From Cymodocea nodosa (lineage: Eukaryota; Streptophyta; Magnoliopsida; Alismatales; Cymodoceaceae), in contig JAZBRI010000009.1 of assembly GCA_036874045.1 (NCBI GenBank), forward strand, positions 3,410,001-3,474,000: a DNA stretch of 64,000 nucleotides, given 5' to 3'. Below the pieces are notes generated by a model, which was given only the letters and a program-made list of their open reading frames with translations, had not been told where the DNA came from and made no database searches. Shown one piece after another: positions 60,663 to 64,000 of the stretch. A program made the position numbers and the translations under genes. Each line of letters starts with the position of its first letter. The first letter of the stretch is position 1.

Positions 60663-62579
60663 GCTGGTTGTGGCGGCAGCGTAGCCAATCGCTTCCTTTC
60701 CGCGTTGGCTTGCTGGTGGTACACTTGAGGAGGAGGCGGTTGTGGTGGTAGGTGATGATGAGATCGGACGTCTTGAAGTGGTTGCCACTCCGGAATATCA
60801 TCATCCTCGTCCTCATTCCATGTTTTTACTCCTACCAATCCTGTGCTACTCCTGCTCTCGCTCTGCCCATATTTATGAACCAACTGCCTCATCTGATCAA
60901 CGGGGCGGGTTGGAGGATGATGAGCGTGGGATGGCGGTTTGAGCTTGGATGCCGAAATTTTTTTACTACTTTGAGCATAATCAAATTCTGGAAGGTCATC
61001 ATCCCTGGAGGCAGGAGGGCCGAAGCCAGGTGGTGCATCATCGATAGGTTCTTCATCGGCAAGTTGGTTTCCATGCATAGACACATCGACCGCTTGGGAA
61101 TTAGAGGCAACGTTAGTAGTATTCGTATTTTTCTGTTTTCTCGAAACAGACGGCTTTTTCGAGTTATGTTTGTGATGGGAGGAGGATGGTCTCGGTGAAA
61201 TTGTGGGATTTACATTTGCCCTCCTCCAAACAACTACACCTATGAAGCCAGTATCGGTCGGCACGAGAACCTCCTCGTGCTCCTCTGACAATTGCTTCAC
61301 AAGGATTTGTTTTATTTTCTCGTGAGGAGGACAGAAGTAGATTTCCACGCCAGGGGCAGGCTCTGCATATCCAACCCTCTCATCGTTGATGTATGAATCT
61401 ATAGTCTGCAGCCGGTGGAGAAGAGAAGGAAAAGCGTGGCTCAGATGAATGCGAAAATAAATTAACCAAAGTGGAAGCTTAGCATTGACCAACCTCACAT
61501 AGGCTCACACGTCCACTCTCGGGAGATCCCTCCTTCCAGCAAAACTGAATTATCTACAGCAGAATATTCGAGTCAACCAAAGAATTTCAATGTAGAGCAC
61601 AGGATGATTCCTTCAAGAAATCAAATTAGAACCCAGAAAGAATATAATTTCCAAAAAAAAATAAATGTAATTATTCAATTTAATAATCTAAAGATTTTGA
61701 TATTATTGATATTTCAGTTTTCTGAGGAAAAGGTCCAATACGCTACTTTCCAAATACCCGGCAAAGAGACACGGTGCAAAATATTTGAAGTTTAAATTAC
61801 ATAGGAATATCTGGGAACATTTTTTCACTATTTCTATATATTTGCTTGCACCTAACCATAAAGTTCTCTCCAATGTTTTTCACATGAAAGCTTATTAAGC
61901 ATGCTATGACATCAAATAGGGCAGCACTGCCATGTATTTGAGGGTACTAACTTTTTTGAAGGTAAATAGGGTGAATCTCATAAAAACAATAAAATTCCTA
62001 GTACAAAAAAGGTTGACCAAGAGATCACAGGAAAGCTACGGATCAACATTTCAACTGGAAGAAGCTTTCCCCAAGACCAAAAACCAACGCCACAGCTTTG
62101 ATATCATTTTGGAACTGTAAAATATAGCTATCATTTGTTTGCAGCCAAAAAAATGTGGGATTGACTTGTACTTTTTTAAAACACGGTTCCACTTTCACAC
62201 GTACTCTTGTACATAATACACGCATTTAAAATTATATATGCTAACGCTTTTTTCCTACTTTCACATAAACGAAAGAATTTTCAGCTTAAAAAACAAATGA
62301 TAGCAAATGAAAGAATTTTGCCTATTCTGCAAGCAACCAGTTACCAGTCATGTTAACCAATATAATACAAGATGATAATTGCACAGCTTAGTAAAAATAA
62401 ACCTCATTTATCAACAGTCACCATATCCATAATGATAGTAGAACGGAAAAGAAAATACCATTACTGCTCGGCTTCGAGATAATGGCAGCTCTTGAAGGAA
62501 CTTCTCAAAAGCATCCAACCTAACTCTTCCCTTGATCTCAAGAAGACTAGGCCAATCTTTGATAGATGTTTGTTCACCA
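60380..62579 (-). CDS. SPOC-domain, TFIIS-type transcription protein (3' part; 5' end outside window)
   Basis: Three terminal exons with GT-AG ends: 62579-62459, 61553-61494, 61405-60380, giving about 402 residues in one phase. The SPOC domain crosses the first two exons and the start of the third: LLEIKGRVRLDAFEKFLQEL, SRSRAVMIIQFCWKEGSPES, ERVGYAEPAPGVEIYFCPPH and a closing GVVVWRR. After it come a Ser/Asn/Lys linker, PIDDAPPGFGPPASRDDDLP (PPGFGP words recur in this family), a His/Pro-rich part, ten glutamines and a Pro/Gly/Trp-rich tail ending DWRRDEHR. Family knowledge: plant relatives carry a TFIIS central domain before SPOC (like Bye1/PHF3/DIDO) and SPOC binds phosphorylated peptides such as the Pol II tail. 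The TFIIS part must lie beyond 64000 or in unseen upstream exons. Confidence 0.92.
60629..60658 (-). repeat. (CAG)10 polyglutamine tract in the SPOC gene
   Basis: Ten pure CAG codons on the sense strand encode ten Gln after PPQPAE. A pure triplet run is expected to vary in length between individuals. Confidence 0.9.
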
Positions 62580-63634
62580 CTGTGGATGTCAACATTAACA
62601 GAATCCATAAATTTTAAGAGAATAAACGGGTGAATTGCCGAAAAGAACACCCCTAAGCTATTCCAAGTGCCATTTTCAAAATTCTCCACAAACATTTTCC
62701 AAAGAATGTTGTTTACATATAAATCTGCAATTTGTTTTCTGTTGCATAAAGAGTATTTATAGCACACAGTGCATGAATCTATCTTTTTCTGTAGTGCATA
62801 AATCTATTAGCTGTTATAGTGCATAAATCTGTTTATGCTTCCACAAAATATTATAGTAAACGCTGACATTATATTTTTGTAAACTTGTCCCTATACATAT
62901 TTTAGGAACTTGTTTAAATGATTTATATAATGCTGGTGGCTCAATCAAGAGGCATACGAGCATAACTTTTTACCACAATTATGTTTGAATTTACACTGCT
63001 TGATGATTTTAGTTCATGAAATTGGCCTTGCCAAAGATGTTGGGAGAGAAAAGATGGATGTATACGCCTCCGGGGCCCTTTGAATGGGACTTCCTTGGCT
63101 TGCTTGGGTTTATACCTCACTACCCTTCAAAGAGAGCGCATCCAGCTGTGCTCTGCTAGCTTTCCCTATAGACTTAGAACATCATGCTTAAAGAAAGAAG
63201 TAGATAGCTTAGGTAAGTACACGAAAGATTAAAAACCCTATTTTTATAATTTCTATGATGCACTTGGAGACTATCATTGGAAGCAAATCAAATTAGATGG
63301 TCCCCTTGGGGCTTCCATGGCAATTAGAATTAGATGGTAAGCTAAATATGTGATGTCATGCCATAGAATTTGACGTCATTTTTGCAATAAGTTATCACCT
63401 ATCAAATATGAGGATTACTGAGTGAAAGTACCATGGATCAACTTGGTGCCTCTATATAAGATACAACTGGGCAAACATCCTAAGCATATTAGAGCGCAAA
63501 TGGAAGCCAAACGCACCACACATTCTAGTTTACTCTATTTGTTTAATTATCTTGTCTATTTACCAAAATTCACAAACTTGATTGTCACACAAGAATGATT
63601 TATTAATTCTATTTTCATATGCTTCAAATGAAAG
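62580..63634. other. Intron or upstream DNA of the SPOC gene
   Basis: Directly upstream of the acceptor (...ATCCACAG) of the first visible exon. No further SPOC or TFIIS exon recognised on the minus strand, so it is most likely a large intron. The GC-richer patch at 63050-63180 has no coding match I can name. Confidence 0.5.
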
Positions 63635-63793
63635 AGGTTAAGGCTTGGCACAATGATATTGTTGCTCCATTATGACCTAGAGTTCATAGGTACGAATCTT
63701 AGGAAACCTCTCCATTTATATGAGTAAGATTGCATACAATTGAATCCTCCCAAGACCCCACATTGGCATAAGTCTTGTTCATTGGGTTTACCA
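63635..63793 (+). mobile_element. Au-like SINE (tRNA-derived)
   Basis: Starts AGAGGTTAAGGCTTGGCAC (degenerate box A), has GGTACGAATC (box B, GGTTCGAATC type), then GTAAGATTGCATACAATTGA, CCTCCCAAGACCCC and TTCATTGGGTTTACC. These follow the order of the plant Au SINE (GGTAAGGCTGCGTACA..., CTCCCCAGACCCC, GTGCACTGGGTACGCC). About 160 bp, near the usual length. Many C-to-T style differences suggest an old, methylated copy. Target duplication not seen. Confidence 0.8.
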
Positions 63794-64000
63794 CTTACAT
63801 GCTTTATAATTATACTCTTGCTTGTTTACTCATAGTAGTATCCAAGTCCTTTCATTGGATACATCTTTCAATAGCCATAAGTATGTGTTGGACTTTGAAT
63901 ATCATAGCAATCAAGTAATTTTGGAGAAATAAAATATAACTGAAGTCATTATTTATTGGAGAATACAAATTGAATAAAAATCCACAGAAGTGACTTCAAG
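63794..64000. other. Unassigned right edge
   Basis: AT-rich, no feature recognised; window ends here. Confidence 0.3.

Noticed and set aside
60384-60816. Open frames on both strands overlapping the last SPOC exon (for example Ala-rich or Leu-rich ones)
   Set aside because: Shadows caused by the CAG/CTG repeat and GC-rich coding DNA; no family resemblance.

Overview
The window is nuclear DNA from a flowering plant. Evidence: genes split by GT-AG introns, a plant-type CID protein (PAM2 plus two RRMs), a 153-residue plant-type UBC13, a SPOC/TFIIS-type gene, Athila-like and Copia LTR elements, a tRNA-Asp primer site, RTE-type LINE fragments, an Au-like SINE and a PIF/Harbinger fragment. The species cannot be named. 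Kilobase-sized introns and nested retroelements suggest a medium to large, probably non-grass genome (inference).

Left part, about 1-36506: a nest of old LTR retrotransposons. A minus-strand Ty1/copia fossil (about 277-8381) was invaded by two solo LTRs, each with a perfect 5-bp target duplication: an Athila-like one at 2074-4279 and a different Copia-type one at 6292-8112. Next come LTR debris (8382-9333), two related F-box/FBA-like genes attached to retroelement gag (9735-11470 and 13185-15698), a Harbinger transposase tail (11690-11985) and a fold-back made of two opposed LTR pieces (11986-13143). A large minus-strand Athila-like element fills about 14520-30945. It has a 5' LTR (28755-30945), a tRNA-Asp primer site, a 2.4-kb tandem duplication of its gag/protease/RT segment, and one solo LTR inserted in the plus orientation (25991-28033). 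It cuts into a plus-strand relative (30946-36506) that itself carries a solo LTR (32808-34957).

A recurrent dyad motif (arms ending GTTA...TAAC, usually a 4-6 nt centre) fills the non-coding parts of the Athila-like family. It also fills the upstream half of the Copia-type LTR at 6292-8112. This, and the F-box/FBA genes carried beside gag, are the most unusual signals.

Right part, 41.7-64 kb: three host genes with intact visible coding sequence. A CID8-CID13-type poly(A)-binding-protein interactor (plus, 42193-51790, ten exons, 314 aa) has antisense RTE LINE fragments in introns 3 and 8. A UBC13/UBC35-36 ubiquitin-conjugating enzyme (minus, 54379-58584, eight exons, 153 aa) is complete. The 3' part of a SPOC-domain, TFIIS-type transcription gene (minus, 60380-62579, three exons visible) runs off the right edge and has an Au-like SINE in the adjoining intron or upstream DNA. 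The three genes have unrelated basal roles (mRNA/PABP regulation, K63 ubiquitin chains, transcription elongation); nothing in the sequence suggests they form a pathway.
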